From: Amycolatopsis palatopharyngis
Lineage (GTDB): Bacteria > Actinomycetota > Actinomycetes > Mycobacteriales > Pseudonocardiaceae
Reading direction: 5' to 3'
Assembly (NCBI RefSeq): GCF_003385185.1
Contig: NZ_PQHZ01000021.1
Location: forward strand, 43,925 to 107,924
DNA: 64,000 nt
The position numbers and the translations under genes were made by a program. The notes under the pieces were generated by a model that saw nothing but the letters and a program-made list of their open reading frames with translations, ran no database searches and had not been told where the DNA came from. The number at the start of each line of letters is the position of its first letter. Within the stretch, counting starts at the first letter, position 1. Positions 46,678 to 56,099 of the stretch are shown here, piece by piece.

Positions 46678-46869
46678 CGGTCCAGCCCTCCATTCACAAC
46701 GCCATCCACAGGTGAGACCGAGCCACCGCAGTGTCATGACGCCGATCACGGGCACCACACGATCGTGTGCACCCATTGAGTCTTCTCGTTGAATTCTGTA
46801 TCGGACTGGGGGAGTGCGGCAATACGACAATGTGTCAGAGATTACGGAGAGTAGACGATTACTTTCCGT

Positions 46870-47502
46870 CTACCAGGCCTTCGCGCGAGCACGCAGCCCA
46901 TCCCAGAGGATGTCCATCGCGTAGCCGGTGACGACGTCGGGCGAAACGTCCTCATGTCGCTCGCACCAGATGGCCAGGCGTTCACAGGCGCCGACGACGA
47001 ACTCCGCCGCGGCCTCTACCTGCAACGGAGCCGAGGTCTCGAAATACCCGCTCATCAGGGCGCCGATCAGATCCGTTTGCTGCTGCCTCGTGGCCTCGAT
47101 CTCTTCGGCGGCGGGCGTGCCGATCAGCACCATCTCGTGGCGTAGCAGCGACCAGGCCTGCCGGCGCTCCCGGATGAAGACGAAGAACGCATGTAGACCC
47201 TTGTGCATCGCCTGTTCGGCGGATTCAGCCCCGGCAACTGCCTGTTCGGTCACACTCCGCAACGCCGCCCTGGACTCGCGGATGCAGGCGAGTAGCAGTC
47301 CCTCTTTCGAGTTGAAGTACTCGTAGAGCATCGGCTTCGACACGCCCACACGCTCGGCGATCTCGTCCATCGACGCCGCCGCATACCCACGCTCGGAGAA
47401 CACCGCCTCGGCGATCTCGATCATCTGCTTCTCACGTTCGGCCCTGGGCATGCGCTTGCGCCGGGTTGCGGTCGTCGCGCTGGAACTCGAGGAAGTTGTC
47501 AC
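46870..47502 (-). CDS. TetR family regulator
   Basis: 210 residues from GTG 47502. The helix-turn-helix is MIEIAEAVFSERGYAAASMD, AERVGVSKPMLYEYFNSKEG. It diverges from the Baeyer-Villiger-type monooxygenase 82 bp away, which holds a TACTC-C-GAGTA dyad; it probably represses that gene. Confidence 0.9.
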   Translation of the reverse strand: MTTSSSSSATTATRRKRMPRAEREKQMIEIAEAVFSERGYAAASMDEIAERVGVSKPMLYEYFNSKEGLLLACIRESRAALRSVTEQAVAGAESAEQAMHKGLHAFFVFIRERRQAWSLLRHEMVLIGTPAAEEIEATRQQQTDLIGALMSGYFETSAPLQVEAAAEFVVGACERLAIWCERHEDVSPDVVTGYAMDILWDGLRARAKAW

Positions 47503-47527
47503 AAAATTGAGTCTACCGGAAGTAACC

Positions 47528-47538
47528 TACTCCGAGTA
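47528..47538. promoter_or_regulatory. Candidate TetR operator
   Basis: TACTC-C-GAGTA, an 11-bp dyad, lies between the divergent TetR gene and the monooxygenase. Related AGTA-type half-sites recur nearby. Confidence 0.4.
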
Positions 47539-47583
47539 AGATGGACTTCGGGTAACAGTAGGCTGGACTTGGAGGACGAGTAG

Positions 47584-49110
47584 ATGGGCAAGCGCACCGA
47601 AGCTGGTGTGATCATCGTCGGGACCGGGTTCTCCGGGCTCGGCATGGCGATCCAGCTCCGCAAGGAGGGTCGCGAGGACTTCGTGATCCTCGAGAAGGCC
47701 CAGGACGTCGGCGGTACCTGGCGGGACAACACCTACCCCGGCTGCGCCTGCGACATCCAGTCGCATATGTACTCGTTCTCCTTCGAGCAGAACCCGAACT
47801 GGTCGCGGTCGTTCTCCCCGCAACCGGAGATCTGGGACTACATGCGTGGGGTCGCGAAGAAGTACGACCTCTACCGGTACGTCCGTTTCGGCCAGGAGAT
47901 GACCGGTGCGCGCTGGGACGAGGACGAGGGTCGCTGGCACGTCGCGACCGCCTCAGGTGACGAGTTCGTCGGACGGTTCCTCGTCTCCGGCATGGGTGCG
48001 CTGCACATCCCGCAGATCCCGCAACTGCCAGGACTCGAGCGGTTCCAGGGGCGCAAGTTCCACTCCGCGGAGTGGGAGCACGACTACGACCTGCGCGACA
48101 AGAAGGTCGCCGTGGTGGGTACCGGCGCCAGCGCGATTCAGTTCGTCCCGCAGATCGCGAAGGACGTGCGAGAGCTGACGCTGTTCCAGCGAACCCCGCC
48201 GTGGATCATGCCGAAGCCGGACCACGAGATGCCCGAGTGGACGAAGAAGCTGTTCAACAGGCTGCCGGGTGCCCAGCGGATGTACCGCAACGCCCTGTAC
48301 TGGATGCTTGAGGTTCGGGCGATCGGTTTCAACGGTCACCCCGGCGTGATGAAGCTCGGGCAGAAGATCGCCAAGTGGAACATCGACAAGAACATCAAGG
48401 ACCCGCAGTTGCGGGCCAAGCTGACGCCCGACTACACGATGGGCTGTAAGCGCGTGCTCATCTCCAACGACTTCTATCCTGCGCTCAATCGGGAGAACGT
48501 CGATGTGGTGACCGATGGCGTCGCCGAGGTCAGGGAGCACAGCATCGTCGACTCGGCGGGGGTCGAGCGGGAGGTCGACGCGATCATCTTCGGCACCGGG
48601 TTCCACGTGACCGACGCCTTCGACAACCTCGAGGTCGTCGGCAGGGACGGCCGCAACCTCGGCAAGGAGTGGGCCACCGAGGGCATGCAGACCCACAAGG
48701 GGATCACCGTCGCCGGATTCCCCAACCTGTTCTTCCTGCTCGGCCCGAACACCGGTCTGGGGCACAACTCGGTCGTGTTCATGATCGAGTCGCAGATTCG
48801 CTACGTCGGCGAGGCGATGCGGCTGGTGGAGTCGGCCGGGGCAGGCGGGATCGAGGCGCGCCCCGACTCACAGGCGCAGTTCAACTCCGACATCCAGCGC
48901 AAGCTGGCCAAGGGCATCTGGACCCAGGGCGGCTGCAAGAGCTGGTATCTGGACGCCAAGGGGGTCAACCGCACGGTTTGGCCGGGCTTCACCTGGCGCT
49001 ACTGGCTGGAGACGCGCAAGGTCGACACCAGTGAGTACTCGCTGATCGGCACGGCGACCTCCGGAGATGTCGCGCAGGACAGCGAGCGCCCCAGCGTCCC
49101 CACGACCTGA
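47584..49110 (+). CDS. Flavin monooxygenase, Baeyer-Villiger type
   Basis: 508 residues from ATG 47584. Rossmann motif GTGFSGLGMAIQL for FAD lies at the N-terminus, and GTGASAIQFVPQIA for NADPH in the middle. The fingerprint FHSAEWEHDYD and its context fit the class B/BVMO group (FxGxxxHxxxW-like). ALNRENVDVVTDGVAEVREH and GFPNLFFLLGPNTGLGHNSV are usual for actinobacterial BVMOs that oxidise ketones such as cyclic or steroid-like compounds. It is probably induced through the divergent TetR regulator. The substrate is not known. Confidence 0.9.
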   Translation: MGKRTEAGVIIVGTGFSGLGMAIQLRKEGREDFVILEKAQDVGGTWRDNTYPGCACDIQSHMYSFSFEQNPNWSRSFSPQPEIWDYMRGVAKKYDLYRYVRFGQEMTGARWDEDEGRWHVATASGDEFVGRFLVSGMGALHIPQIPQLPGLERFQGRKFHSAEWEHDYDLRDKKVAVVGTGASAIQFVPQIAKDVRELTLFQRTPPWIMPKPDHEMPEWTKKLFNRLPGAQRMYRNALYWMLEVRAIGFNGHPGVMKLGQKIAKWNIDKNIKDPQLRAKLTPDYTMGCKRVLISNDFYPALNRENVDVVTDGVAEVREHSIVDSAGVEREVDAIIFGTGFHVTDAFDNLEVVGRDGRNLGKEWATEGMQTHKGITVAGFPNLFFLLGPNTGLGHNSVVFMIESQIRYVGEAMRLVESAGAGGIEARPDSQAQFNSDIQRKLAKGIWTQGGCKSWYLDAKGVNRTVWPGFTWRYWLETRKVDTSEYSLIGTATSGDVAQDSERPSVPTT

Positions 49111-49125
49111 CGTCCACCCCAGATT

Positions 49126-49212
49126 CGCACTTTCCCGGGAAAGCGCGGCACCGGGCGCCGCCGACCTGCGGCGCCGACGCCAATGACTCGCGCTTTCCCG
49201 GGAAAGTGCGAG
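49126..49212. repeat. Pair of CACTTTCCCGGGAAAG palindromes
   Basis: Palindromes at 49126-49147 and 49187-49212 share the core of the 34182 palindrome. They differ at one arm (CGCACTT versus CGCGCTT) so that the pair forms a larger inverted repeat around the GC-rich gap. They separate the convergent BVMO and XRE genes. Confidence 0.85.
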
Positions 49213-49231
49213 GTTGGGGGTGTCGGCGGGG

Positions 49232-49714
49232 TCAGGTGGGCTGGTTCGTGCCGCTGGCTAGGCCATCGAGGCGAGAGATCAGCTCCGCGACGGGCATGCC
49301 ACACAGTTCGGCCAGCCACTCGATCGCTTGCCGGTCCAGCTGAACATCCGCCTGTGCGCCCCCCGCTTGGCGCAGCCGGTCCTGACACCAGCGGCGGAGG
49401 GGCTGCAACTCCGGCTGGTCATCCCCGATCACCGCGGCGAGGGCCACTCGGACCCGACCGGGTTCGTCGGTGAAGACCCGGCGATGCACACGTTCCAGTA
49501 GATCCTGCGGTGTCTCCTCCATCGCGATGCACAGCTCCACCAGCCGGACGACGGAGCACTGCCGCGTCCCCAGCTCGTAGGTGGCTAGCGTCTGCAGGGA
49601 GATCTCGCTCTGCAACCGCTCGTTCAGCTCCTTTCGCGTCCACCCCCGCCGCTTGCGGACCTTGCGCAACTCCTCGCCGAGCGCACGCTGGTATGCCTCC
49701 GCATCAATACGCAC
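49232..49714 (-). CDS. XRE-family helix-turn-helix regulator
   Basis: 160 residues from GTG 49714 (GGGGAC upstream; ATG 49822 is an open alternative). The HTH reads LGEELRKVRKRRGWTRKELN followed by ERLQSEISLQTLATYELGTR. A C-terminal helical region (ELQPLRRWCQDRLRQAGGAQ, LAELCGMPVAELISRLDGLA) has no known ligand-binding motif. It resembles developmental regulators of actinomycetes; the target is unknown. Confidence 0.88.
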   Translation of the reverse strand: MRIDAEAYQRALGEELRKVRKRRGWTRKELNERLQSEISLQTLATYELGTRQCSVVRLVELCIAMEETPQDLLERVHRRVFTDEPGRVRVALAAVIGDDQPELQPLRRWCQDRLRQAGGAQADVQLDRQAIEWLAELCGMPVAELISRLDGLASGTNQPT

Positions 49715-49922
49715 TCGTCGTCCCCTGCCTGCACCACGCGTCGTATCGCACTCCTGCCGTCGCCCGGCCGGGTGAATGCGAGTCTCCTTCACGTGGATGA
49801 AAGCCGCTGGCAGGCCGCTCATTACGCGGTTTCGCCCGACTGTTTGTCGGCTGTGCCCACAGTGCCCCCGAATGGAGTAACGCGAGGGGGCCGAAGGGGT
49901 GCTGCCCGAGCGCCCGGACGGG

Positions 49923-51710
49923 TCAGTTGACGCAGGGAACGCCGTCGGCCGTGATCGGCGGCTTCTCGTCCTCGGGGTTCGGCGAGCCGGTTCCGTCGGC
50001 CTGGGCGGCCGCGGGTCCGCCAGCCGCGCCTGCGCCGCCCGTGTTGCCGGAGCCGGATCCGGTGGACTGCCCGCTCGAGGAGCCCGAGTAATCGGCGCCG
50101 AGCACCACCGTGGCGTGACCGGCGGGTACGGAACTGTCCTCCTCGACGGCGACACCGTCGCCGAGTGAGTCGGCGACCTGCTGGCCGACGCCCTGCGCAC
50201 CCGGCGGCACCCGCACGACCGAGGTCTCCTGTGGCGTCGCCGCGTTGCCGGTCTCGCCCTCGGCGAAGCCCTGCTCGGTCAGTGACTGCGAGACGCTCGC
50301 GGCCAGGCCGGTCTGGTTCGTCCCGTTCTGCACGTCGACCGTGATGGTGGACTTGGCAGGCAGGTCCTGCTGCTTCTCCGGCGCGCCGGCACCGGGCTGC
50401 TCCTGCGGGCCGGCGAGCCCCTGGATGAAGTCCTCCACCTGAGCCGGGTCGACCTGGATGGCGGTGCCGTCATTGGGGGTCTGGTACTCGATGTTGACCG
50501 TTGGGATCGTGCGGAACTCGATCTGCCCTCCGGTGAGGCCCTTCATCTGCTGCGCGAAGCCGAGAATGTCCCAGCCCTGGTTCAGCACGACCGACTTCTT
50601 GATGGCGCCGACCAGTTCGTTCAGCTTGCCGGGATCAGCGAGTGTGCCCGCGGAGAGCACCTTCTTCGCCAGCCCCGCCATGAAGACCTGCTGCCGCACG
50701 ACACGGTCCAGATCCCCACGGAGCAACCCATGCCGCTGCCGGACGAAGGCCAGTGCGTCGAAGCCGGAGATGGTCTGCCTGCCTGCCTCGAAATCGGCGC
50801 CGGAGTACCGGTCCTTCGTGGCCTGGTTGAGGCAGACCTCGACTCCGCCGATCGCCTTCGTGATCTCGAAAAACCCGAGAAGATTGATGGAGGCGTAGTT
50901 GTCGATTGTGGAACCGGTCAGCTGTTCCACCGTGGACACCAGGGTTTTCGCGCCTGCCTGGTTGCTCCGGACCTCGAGTTCCTTCGGGTCGGTCACACCC
51001 TCGGCCTCGAGCCGGGAGCGTTCCTCGATCTTCGCGCGCGCGTACGCCGAATTGATCTTGTGCTTGCCGTACCCCGGTATATCCACATAGGAGTCGCGAG
51101 GCAGCGATACGGCCACTGCCTTGCTGCCGTCGTTCGGGATGTGTACGAAGATCAGCGAGTCGGTGTTCAGTTCCCCGTCGGCGACACCGGCGCGCAGTTG
51201 CGCGAGCAGTTCCTCGGACAGTGGATTGCCCTGTGCGTCCGTGCGGCTGTCCATTCCGACCAGCAGGATGTCCCGTGCCCCGTCGGCCGGCTTTTCCCCG
51301 CCTGCGCCCTCCGCGATCACGTCGGTCATCGTGAGGCCGCTGACGAGCCCCTGCATGGCGGCCCATCCGTAGCCCGTGAGGCTCATGACCAGTAAGGACA
51401 CGACCGCTACCGCGATTTTCGCGCCCCTGCCGGGCCCCCTCCTGCGCGGCGGCGGGGGGACTGGGCGCGGACGACCGGCCGGACGGGACTGGGGCGGTCG
51501 CTGGGCAGGTGTGCGCGGGCTTGCCGCCGCACCCTGGCGCGAAGGCCTGTCTGCCGGGCCGTCCGCGGCACGGCCGCGTCCCTGCGGCGGCTGGGGGCGC
51601 TGGGGCCTGCCGCCCGCCGGCGGCGGGGTGGCGCGGCTGCCGGTCGCGCCCTCCTGCCACGGCCTCCGGGGACGCCGGTCCCCGGAACCGTCGCGCGGCG
51701 GGTACTCCAC
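49923..51710 (-). CDS. LytR-CpsA-Psr (LCP) family cell-wall ligase
   Basis: 595 residues from GTG 51710, with GGGAGC upstream; the open frame to 51842 lacks a better start. After a long Pro/Arg-rich N-terminus comes one membrane helix (IAVAVVSLLVMSLTGYGWAA), then the LCP catalytic domain (DILLVGMDSRTDAQGNPLSE, VSLPRDSYVDIPGYG, FVRQRHGLLRGDLDRVVRQQ). The C-terminal LytR domain (STITVDVQNGTNQTGLAASV) follows. LCP proteins link arabinogalactan or other polymers to peptidoglycan in actinobacteria. It ends with a Ser/Gly-rich tail. Confidence 0.93.
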   Translation of the reverse strand: MEYPPRDGSGDRRPRRPWQEGATGSRATPPPAGGRPQRPQPPQGRGRAADGPADRPSRQGAAASPRTPAQRPPQSRPAGRPRPVPPPPRRRGPGRGAKIAVAVVSLLVMSLTGYGWAAMQGLVSGLTMTDVIAEGAGGEKPADGARDILLVGMDSRTDAQGNPLSEELLAQLRAGVADGELNTDSLIFVHIPNDGSKAVAVSLPRDSYVDIPGYGKHKINSAYARAKIEERSRLEAEGVTDPKELEVRSNQAGAKTLVSTVEQLTGSTIDNYASINLLGFFEITKAIGGVEVCLNQATKDRYSGADFEAGRQTISGFDALAFVRQRHGLLRGDLDRVVRQQVFMAGLAKKVLSAGTLADPGKLNELVGAIKKSVVLNQGWDILGFAQQMKGLTGGQIEFRTIPTVNIEYQTPNDGTAIQVDPAQVEDFIQGLAGPQEQPGAGAPEKQQDLPAKSTITVDVQNGTNQTGLAASVSQSLTEQGFAEGETGNAATPQETSVVRVPPGAQGVGQQVADSLGDGVAVEEDSSVPAGHATVVLGADYSGSSSGQSTGSGSGNTGGAGAAGGPAAAQADGTGSPNPEDEKPPITADGVPCVN

Positions 51711-51842
51711 GCCGGCAGCTCCCTTCGTCAGGTGCCCGTTGCCGCGGACACAGTTCACGCCTGGCCTCTGGATTGGACGTCCGACCGTTGCCGGAGGTTG
51801 CCGTAGCCTGGCATACGGCCCTGGGGTTGTGGTCCACCCCAC

Positions 51843-54044
51843 TTACCGATGGGCGCTGTTGTTACCTCCGGTACTGGCCACGGGCGCGCGGCTCGGTCGC
51901 CACGTACTCACCACCGTAGCGATCACCGCGGCGGTGGCGAAAACCCCGGTCGAGCCGTGCACCAGGAGTCCGAGGGTGTCGGTGTTCGGGCCCGAGGTGG
52001 CGGCCAGTAGCGGGGGCACGCAGGCCAGCGTGCTCAGTACCCAGGTCGCCGGCATGGCACTGGCACCGGTACGCACGGTGTGCAGCAGCGATACGCCGAG
52101 CAGCAGGTGCAGCACACTCTGGATGGGATCGAGTCCCAGGCCGAGCAGCGTCGCGTCCCCCGAGCCACCGAAGCTGGAGAGCGCGAAACCGAACACGCCG
52201 ACGATCGCGTAGCCGAACCCCAGCCAGGCGGCAGCCCTGCCGAGCAGGATGTCGAGCCGGTTGGCCGGGCCGGGCACGAGCCGGGGCATACCGTGCGGCT
52301 GCGCGTGCCGCTCGAACCACCAGAACACGACAGCACCGGGCCCCGCCAGCATCGCCAGCGCCATCAGCGACCGCGGACGCAGCACCCACCCGACGCCGTT
52401 GCCAAGTTGCTCGGGAAGGTAGACGACGGCGATCAGCAGCAGCATGGCGGTCAGGAAGCAGAGGTAGAGGCTCATGGGGGCACGCAGTGCGAAATCGGTC
52501 GCCCTGACGAGCGGGGCACGCGCTCCCAGCGCCCGCAGTGGTCGTGTCAGCACGGTCAGCAGGCCGAGGTGAGCCAGACCGAGTAGCAGCACGGCCAGCG
52601 TCGGTCCGGCCAACGGAGGCGCGGTGCCCGGCGTCCCGAGTAGCAGGAGGGGAAGTGCCCCGGCCGCGGTCAGCACGACCAGTCCGCTGCCCGCGGCCAC
52701 GCCGACGCCGGTCAGCACACGCCTGGACAGGAGGCCGTCGGAATGGGCGAAGCCGAGTTGCTGGGCCAGGAGTGCGAGTCCGATCGCGCCCGCATAGCTG
52801 GGCAGCACGGAATCCGTGGTCCCCGCACCGATCCCGAGTGCCAGGACCGATCCGGTCGTGAGTGCCAACAGGGGCACTGGCGCGCGACGATGCAGCGCCA
52901 GCATGATCGGTGTCACAACCACCGTCAGCAGGTAGACGCCGAGCAGCCACAGCGGATGCAGTGCGATGCGCATCACCGTGCCCGTCGTGTTCGGCGGGAT
53001 CCCGAGCAGCTCGAGGGCCATGGGTACCGCGAAGGCGACGACCGCGAAGACCAGGGCGGGGCGCAGCAGCCAGCCCGCCCGATGACCGAGGTACTCCCGG
53101 TAGCCGCCACCTGCCCCGACGATGTCGCGCCACCCCGCCGCGTTGGCGCGACCACCCGCGAAGAAGAACAGGAAGGCCAGCTGGGTGAGCCAGGTGAGCG
53201 GCCAAAGCCAGGCGTCGTCCACGCCGGTCCAGCGGGCCAGCGCCACCGCTGATTCGCCGAGTACCAGCAAGGCGACGGCGGCCACGGCGAGCGGGGTCCA
53301 GCTTCCCTGAGGACTGGAGCGTGCGATGGCGGGAGTGCTTGCCCCGCGCGCCGGGGCCACCTTGCGCACGTGCAACCAGCCCCGCAACCGGAAGATCAGC
53401 AGGAAGCCGATCATCGCGACGCCCGCGAGCATCGGCCCCACCGGTTCGCCGACCGGCGGACCCCATCGTTGATGCCAGGAGTTGATGACGAGACCGGCCG
53501 AGAAGACCGAGGCGACCGCGCCGCAGAGGGTCGCGGAGCCCTGTGGGTTGATCCGGCACATCGCGTGCATGTCGGCGGAGAGCCGATCGTCGACTGCCTG
53601 GCGCAGCTCCGGTCCCAGTGGTTGCCCCTTCGCCGCCGAGTAGCGGAGCAGGTCGTAACCGAGATCATGTGACTTGCAGGCCGTGCCGTAGCTCCAGCGG
53701 GTGCCGTCGTCCCCCCACGGGGTCGAGCAGCCCCCGTCGACGTGCACCGCGCGGACGGTGTGGTCCGGTGCGACCGCTTCTCCTGCCTGCACCCCGGTGA
53801 CCTGGGTGAAGTCCGCTGGAAGCAGTTCGAGCGTCGTGCTGGTCGCGCCGGGGGAGAGCAGTGTGCCGATGGCCTGCTGGGCTTGGGCGACATCGGGCCG
53901 CAGAGCCCCGGTGGCTTCCGGCGGATCGGACCGGGAGGCGACGAATCCGAAACCGACGACGACGAGGACCAGGACGAGAACCCAGGCCGAAGTCCACAGC
54001 GGGCGCCTGACAGATGCGGACGCCGGCGGTGTCGGAGTGATCAC
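51843..54044 (-). CDS. Phospholipase A2 domain fused to acyltransferase-3-like membrane protein
   Basis: 733 residues from GTG 54044 (TTG 54050 possible). Helix 1 (TSAWVLVLVLVVVGFGFVAS) precedes an extracytoplasmic domain with GTACKSHDLGYDLLRY and DDRLSADMHAMC, matching the catalytic HD dyad and Asp/Cys pattern of secreted bacterial phospholipase A2. After another helix comes a multi-pass region (FFFAGGRANAAGWRDIVGAG) typical of acyltransferase 3, and a C-terminal four-helix-like segment (DPIQSVLHLLLGVSLLHTVR). The fusion suggests a deacylation-reacylation enzyme working on lipids or sugars at the membrane. Confidence 0.82.
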   Translation of the reverse strand: MITPTPPASASVRRPLWTSAWVLVLVLVVVGFGFVASRSDPPEATGALRPDVAQAQQAIGTLLSPGATSTTLELLPADFTQVTGVQAGEAVAPDHTVRAVHVDGGCSTPWGDDGTRWSYGTACKSHDLGYDLLRYSAAKGQPLGPELRQAVDDRLSADMHAMCRINPQGSATLCGAVASVFSAGLVINSWHQRWGPPVGEPVGPMLAGVAMIGFLLIFRLRGWLHVRKVAPARGASTPAIARSSPQGSWTPLAVAAVALLVLGESAVALARWTGVDDAWLWPLTWLTQLAFLFFFAGGRANAAGWRDIVGAGGGYREYLGHRAGWLLRPALVFAVVAFAVPMALELLGIPPNTTGTVMRIALHPLWLLGVYLLTVVVTPIMLALHRRAPVPLLALTTGSVLALGIGAGTTDSVLPSYAGAIGLALLAQQLGFAHSDGLLSRRVLTGVGVAAGSGLVVLTAAGALPLLLLGTPGTAPPLAGPTLAVLLLGLAHLGLLTVLTRPLRALGARAPLVRATDFALRAPMSLYLCFLTAMLLLIAVVYLPEQLGNGVGWVLRPRSLMALAMLAGPGAVVFWWFERHAQPHGMPRLVPGPANRLDILLGRAAAWLGFGYAIVGVFGFALSSFGGSGDATLLGLGLDPIQSVLHLLLGVSLLHTVRTGASAMPATWVLSTLACVPPLLAATSGPNTDTLGLLVHGSTGVFATAAVIATVVSTWRPSRAPVASTGGNNSAHR

Positions 54045-54207
54045 AGGCAACAGGGTCTCAGCACGATGGGACTATAGGCATCCGGGTTACCCCCGATTCA
54101 GTGATTTCTAAGGAGTGCTCAGGCTCAAGCATCCCAGGTGGTTGCGGAGCGTGACCAACGTGGTGCGAGATCAGGGGAAGCCGGTGACTCGGCAGAACCG
54201 GCAGTCG

Positions 54208-55623
54208 CTACCTGTCGTGTTCATTCCGGCTGGCCATCTGCACCTGGTTCCGGCCCGCTTCCTTGGCCTCGTAAACGGCGGCGTCCGCGGCGTGCATGAG
54301 CCCTTCCAGGGTGTCCGCGTGCTGCGGAAAAATTGCCACGCCCACAGATGTGGTACGCCGGTTGATCGTGGTCTGGCTACCACGCTTGTCGGTCGTGACG
54401 ATCCGCAGATCGGCGATTGCCCTGCGGACACGCTCCGCGGCCTGTTTGGCCGCCCGTTCGTCTGTGTCGGGAAGCAGGATGAGGAATTCTTCGCCGCCGA
54501 ACCGGCCGACAACGTCACTCGGCCGGGTCACTTCTCGCAGCGCTTCGGCGACGGCCTGTAGCACATCGTCTCCGGCTGGATGCCCGAACGAGTCATTGAT
54601 CCACTTGAAGTGATCGAGATCGATCATCAGCAGGGCGATATTGTCCTCGGACTTGCGGGCTCGTTCGAGTCCTCGTTCGGCCAGTTCGTTCCAGCCCCGC
54701 ATGTTGAGTGCGCCGGTCTTGGAGTCGGTGCGGACGTCGTCCTGCAACTGGTCGAGTTCGGCGAGGCGGTTGAACACCACGGTCACCACCGCCATGATCG
54801 CCACGGCCGGAGGCATGATGACCAGCAGAACGGCGGTGACCGCACCGAGGCCGATCGTGATGGCCTCGAGCAGGTTGTCGGCCTTGTTGCCCAGCACCTT
54901 GCCCACCGTGGGCCGCGTCGAGGAACTCAACGCGAGGATGCTGCCGACGTAGAGGATCTGGACTGCCTCGAACACGAGGCCGGCGAGCACCAGTCCGCCG
55001 AATTCGCTTAAGGAATCCAGTCCGCCGAGCGATCCCCAATTGTGTGGAGCCAGCGAGACGAACGTCAGCTGCGCCAATGTTCCGGACAGGCCGTGGGCCA
55101 CCGAGGAAAAGACGAAGTTGTGCGCGGGCCGACGGGCGATGAACCAATGTTGAAGTCGAATCAATGCGACGAGCAGAAGCGTGAGCGGAACCGGGAAAAT
55201 TACCGCTGCGGGAAAAGTCCAGACGGCTGTCAGGTCGATCAGTACCGTTCTGGTCCGATTTCGCCGGCGCTCTTCTTGCCGCTGGGTCAATTGGATGTGG
55301 ACCGTCGCGCCCGCGGCGAGGATCGCAAATCGTATCCAGTCGCCTCCGGTTGGTATTTCCGAGTACGCGACTGCGATGGCGAAGACCGCGACGGCGAGAA
55401 TTTCCATGGCAAGCAGCGCGACGACGACACGCTTCGGTCGTTGCCACAGTGCCCACTCCCGTGGATGGAATGGATGGTGACTCTGTGTGGCTGCCTGCTG
55501 GGTGTCCCGCTGGTTGATCTTGCCTGGCTGCGGTGGCGCCACCCCGTTGCCTTCCGGCGGCGCGGGGCGCGAAGCGGCGTGCCCTGCCGGTGTTCGTGAT
55601 CGATCCGGAGGTTGGGGCGGCAC
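54208..55623 (-). CDS. Membrane GGDEF diguanylate cyclase
   Basis: 471 residues from GTG 55623 with AAGGAGG upstream. Six to seven membrane helices lie between about residues 65 and 270. The C-terminal GGDEF domain has MIDLDHFKWINDSFGHPAGD and RFGGEEFLILLPD. The active site GGEEF and the product-inhibition RxxD (RPSD) five residues ahead are both intact, so it should make c-di-GMP. There is no EAL domain. It diverges from the MSSRDW micro-ORF array. Confidence 0.92.
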   Translation of the reverse strand: MPPQPPDRSRTPAGHAASRPAPPEGNGVAPPQPGKINQRDTQQAATQSHHPFHPREWALWQRPKRVVVALLAMEILAVAVFAIAVAYSEIPTGGDWIRFAILAAGATVHIQLTQRQEERRRNRTRTVLIDLTAVWTFPAAVIFPVPLTLLLVALIRLQHWFIARRPAHNFVFSSVAHGLSGTLAQLTFVSLAPHNWGSLGGLDSLSEFGGLVLAGLVFEAVQILYVGSILALSSSTRPTVGKVLGNKADNLLEAITIGLGAVTAVLLVIMPPAVAIMAVVTVVFNRLAELDQLQDDVRTDSKTGALNMRGWNELAERGLERARKSEDNIALLMIDLDHFKWINDSFGHPAGDDVLQAVAEALREVTRPSDVVGRFGGEEFLILLPDTDERAAKQAAERVRRAIADLRIVTTDKRGSQTTINRRTTSVGVAIFPQHADTLEGLMHAADAAVYEAKEAGRNQVQMASRNEHDR

Positions 55624-55807
55624 CGCTTCACCTCCTTGACCGGTCCGTCGCCGGGATCAGTAATCTCTCCGCTACCCGCTGAAGTGCCATTCGTTTTCTT
55701 CGCCCGGTATCATCTCACTCCATCAGATGTGTCGTGTAGTCGAGACCTCGGCTGTACTGTCCGTATCGTTCGTGCGTATGTACTAGTGCCGATCGGAGGT
55801 GTTCCTC

Positions 55808-55828
55808 GTGTCGAGCCGTGACTGGTGA
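55808..55828 (+). CDS. Micro-ORF 1: MSSRDW (GTG start)
   Basis: Six codons from GTG with GGAGG about 8 nt upstream. The TGA overlaps a GTG that could open a 38-codon ORF ending at 55941. Confidence 0.55.
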   Translation: MSSRDW

Positions 55829-55883
55829 TCTTCGTGTGGATCGGATTCTGTTGGGTTTTGCTCCGGTGGAAGGAGGGCGGATC

Positions 55884-55904
55884 ATGTCGAGCCGTGACTG
55901 GTGA
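55884..55904 (+). CDS. Micro-ORF 2: MSSRDW
   Basis: Six codons, preceded by GGAAGGAGGGCGGATC. The GTGA-coupled ORF after it is only 6 codons long. Confidence 0.6.
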   Translation: MSSRDW

Positions 55905-55952
55905 CTCCTGGGTGGACGTAGTTCGTTTTCGAGTTGGGTAAGGAGGCAAGCG

Positions 55953-55973
55953 ATGTCGAGCCGTGACTGGTGA
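55953..55973 (+). CDS. Micro-ORF 3: MSSRDW
   Basis: Six codons, preceded by AAGGAGG. The coupled ORF from GTG 55970 has 18 codons and stops 2 nt before micro-ORF 4. Confidence 0.6.
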   Translation: MSSRDW

Positions 55974-56027
55974 TCTTGAAACAGTGGTGGACTTCTGAAT
56001 TTCACAGGCAACGGAAGGAGGCATGAC

Positions 56028-56048
56028 ATGTCGAGTCGCGACTGGTGA
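56028..56048 (+). CDS. Micro-ORF 4: MSSRDW with synonymous codons
   Basis: AGT and CGC replace AGC and CGT; the peptide is unchanged. This is the best evidence that the hexapeptide is under selection. Coupled ORF of 22 codons follows. Confidence 0.65.
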   Translation: MSSRDW

Positions 56049-56099
56049 CATCCGAAGACGCAGTACTGATTGGATTCCGATTCGGAAGGAGGGCGGACC

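Noticed and set aside
55727..55786. Short ORF MCRVVETSAVLSVSFVRMY ahead of the micro-ORF array
   Set aside because: No ribosome-binding site and no sign of selection; it is likely chance.
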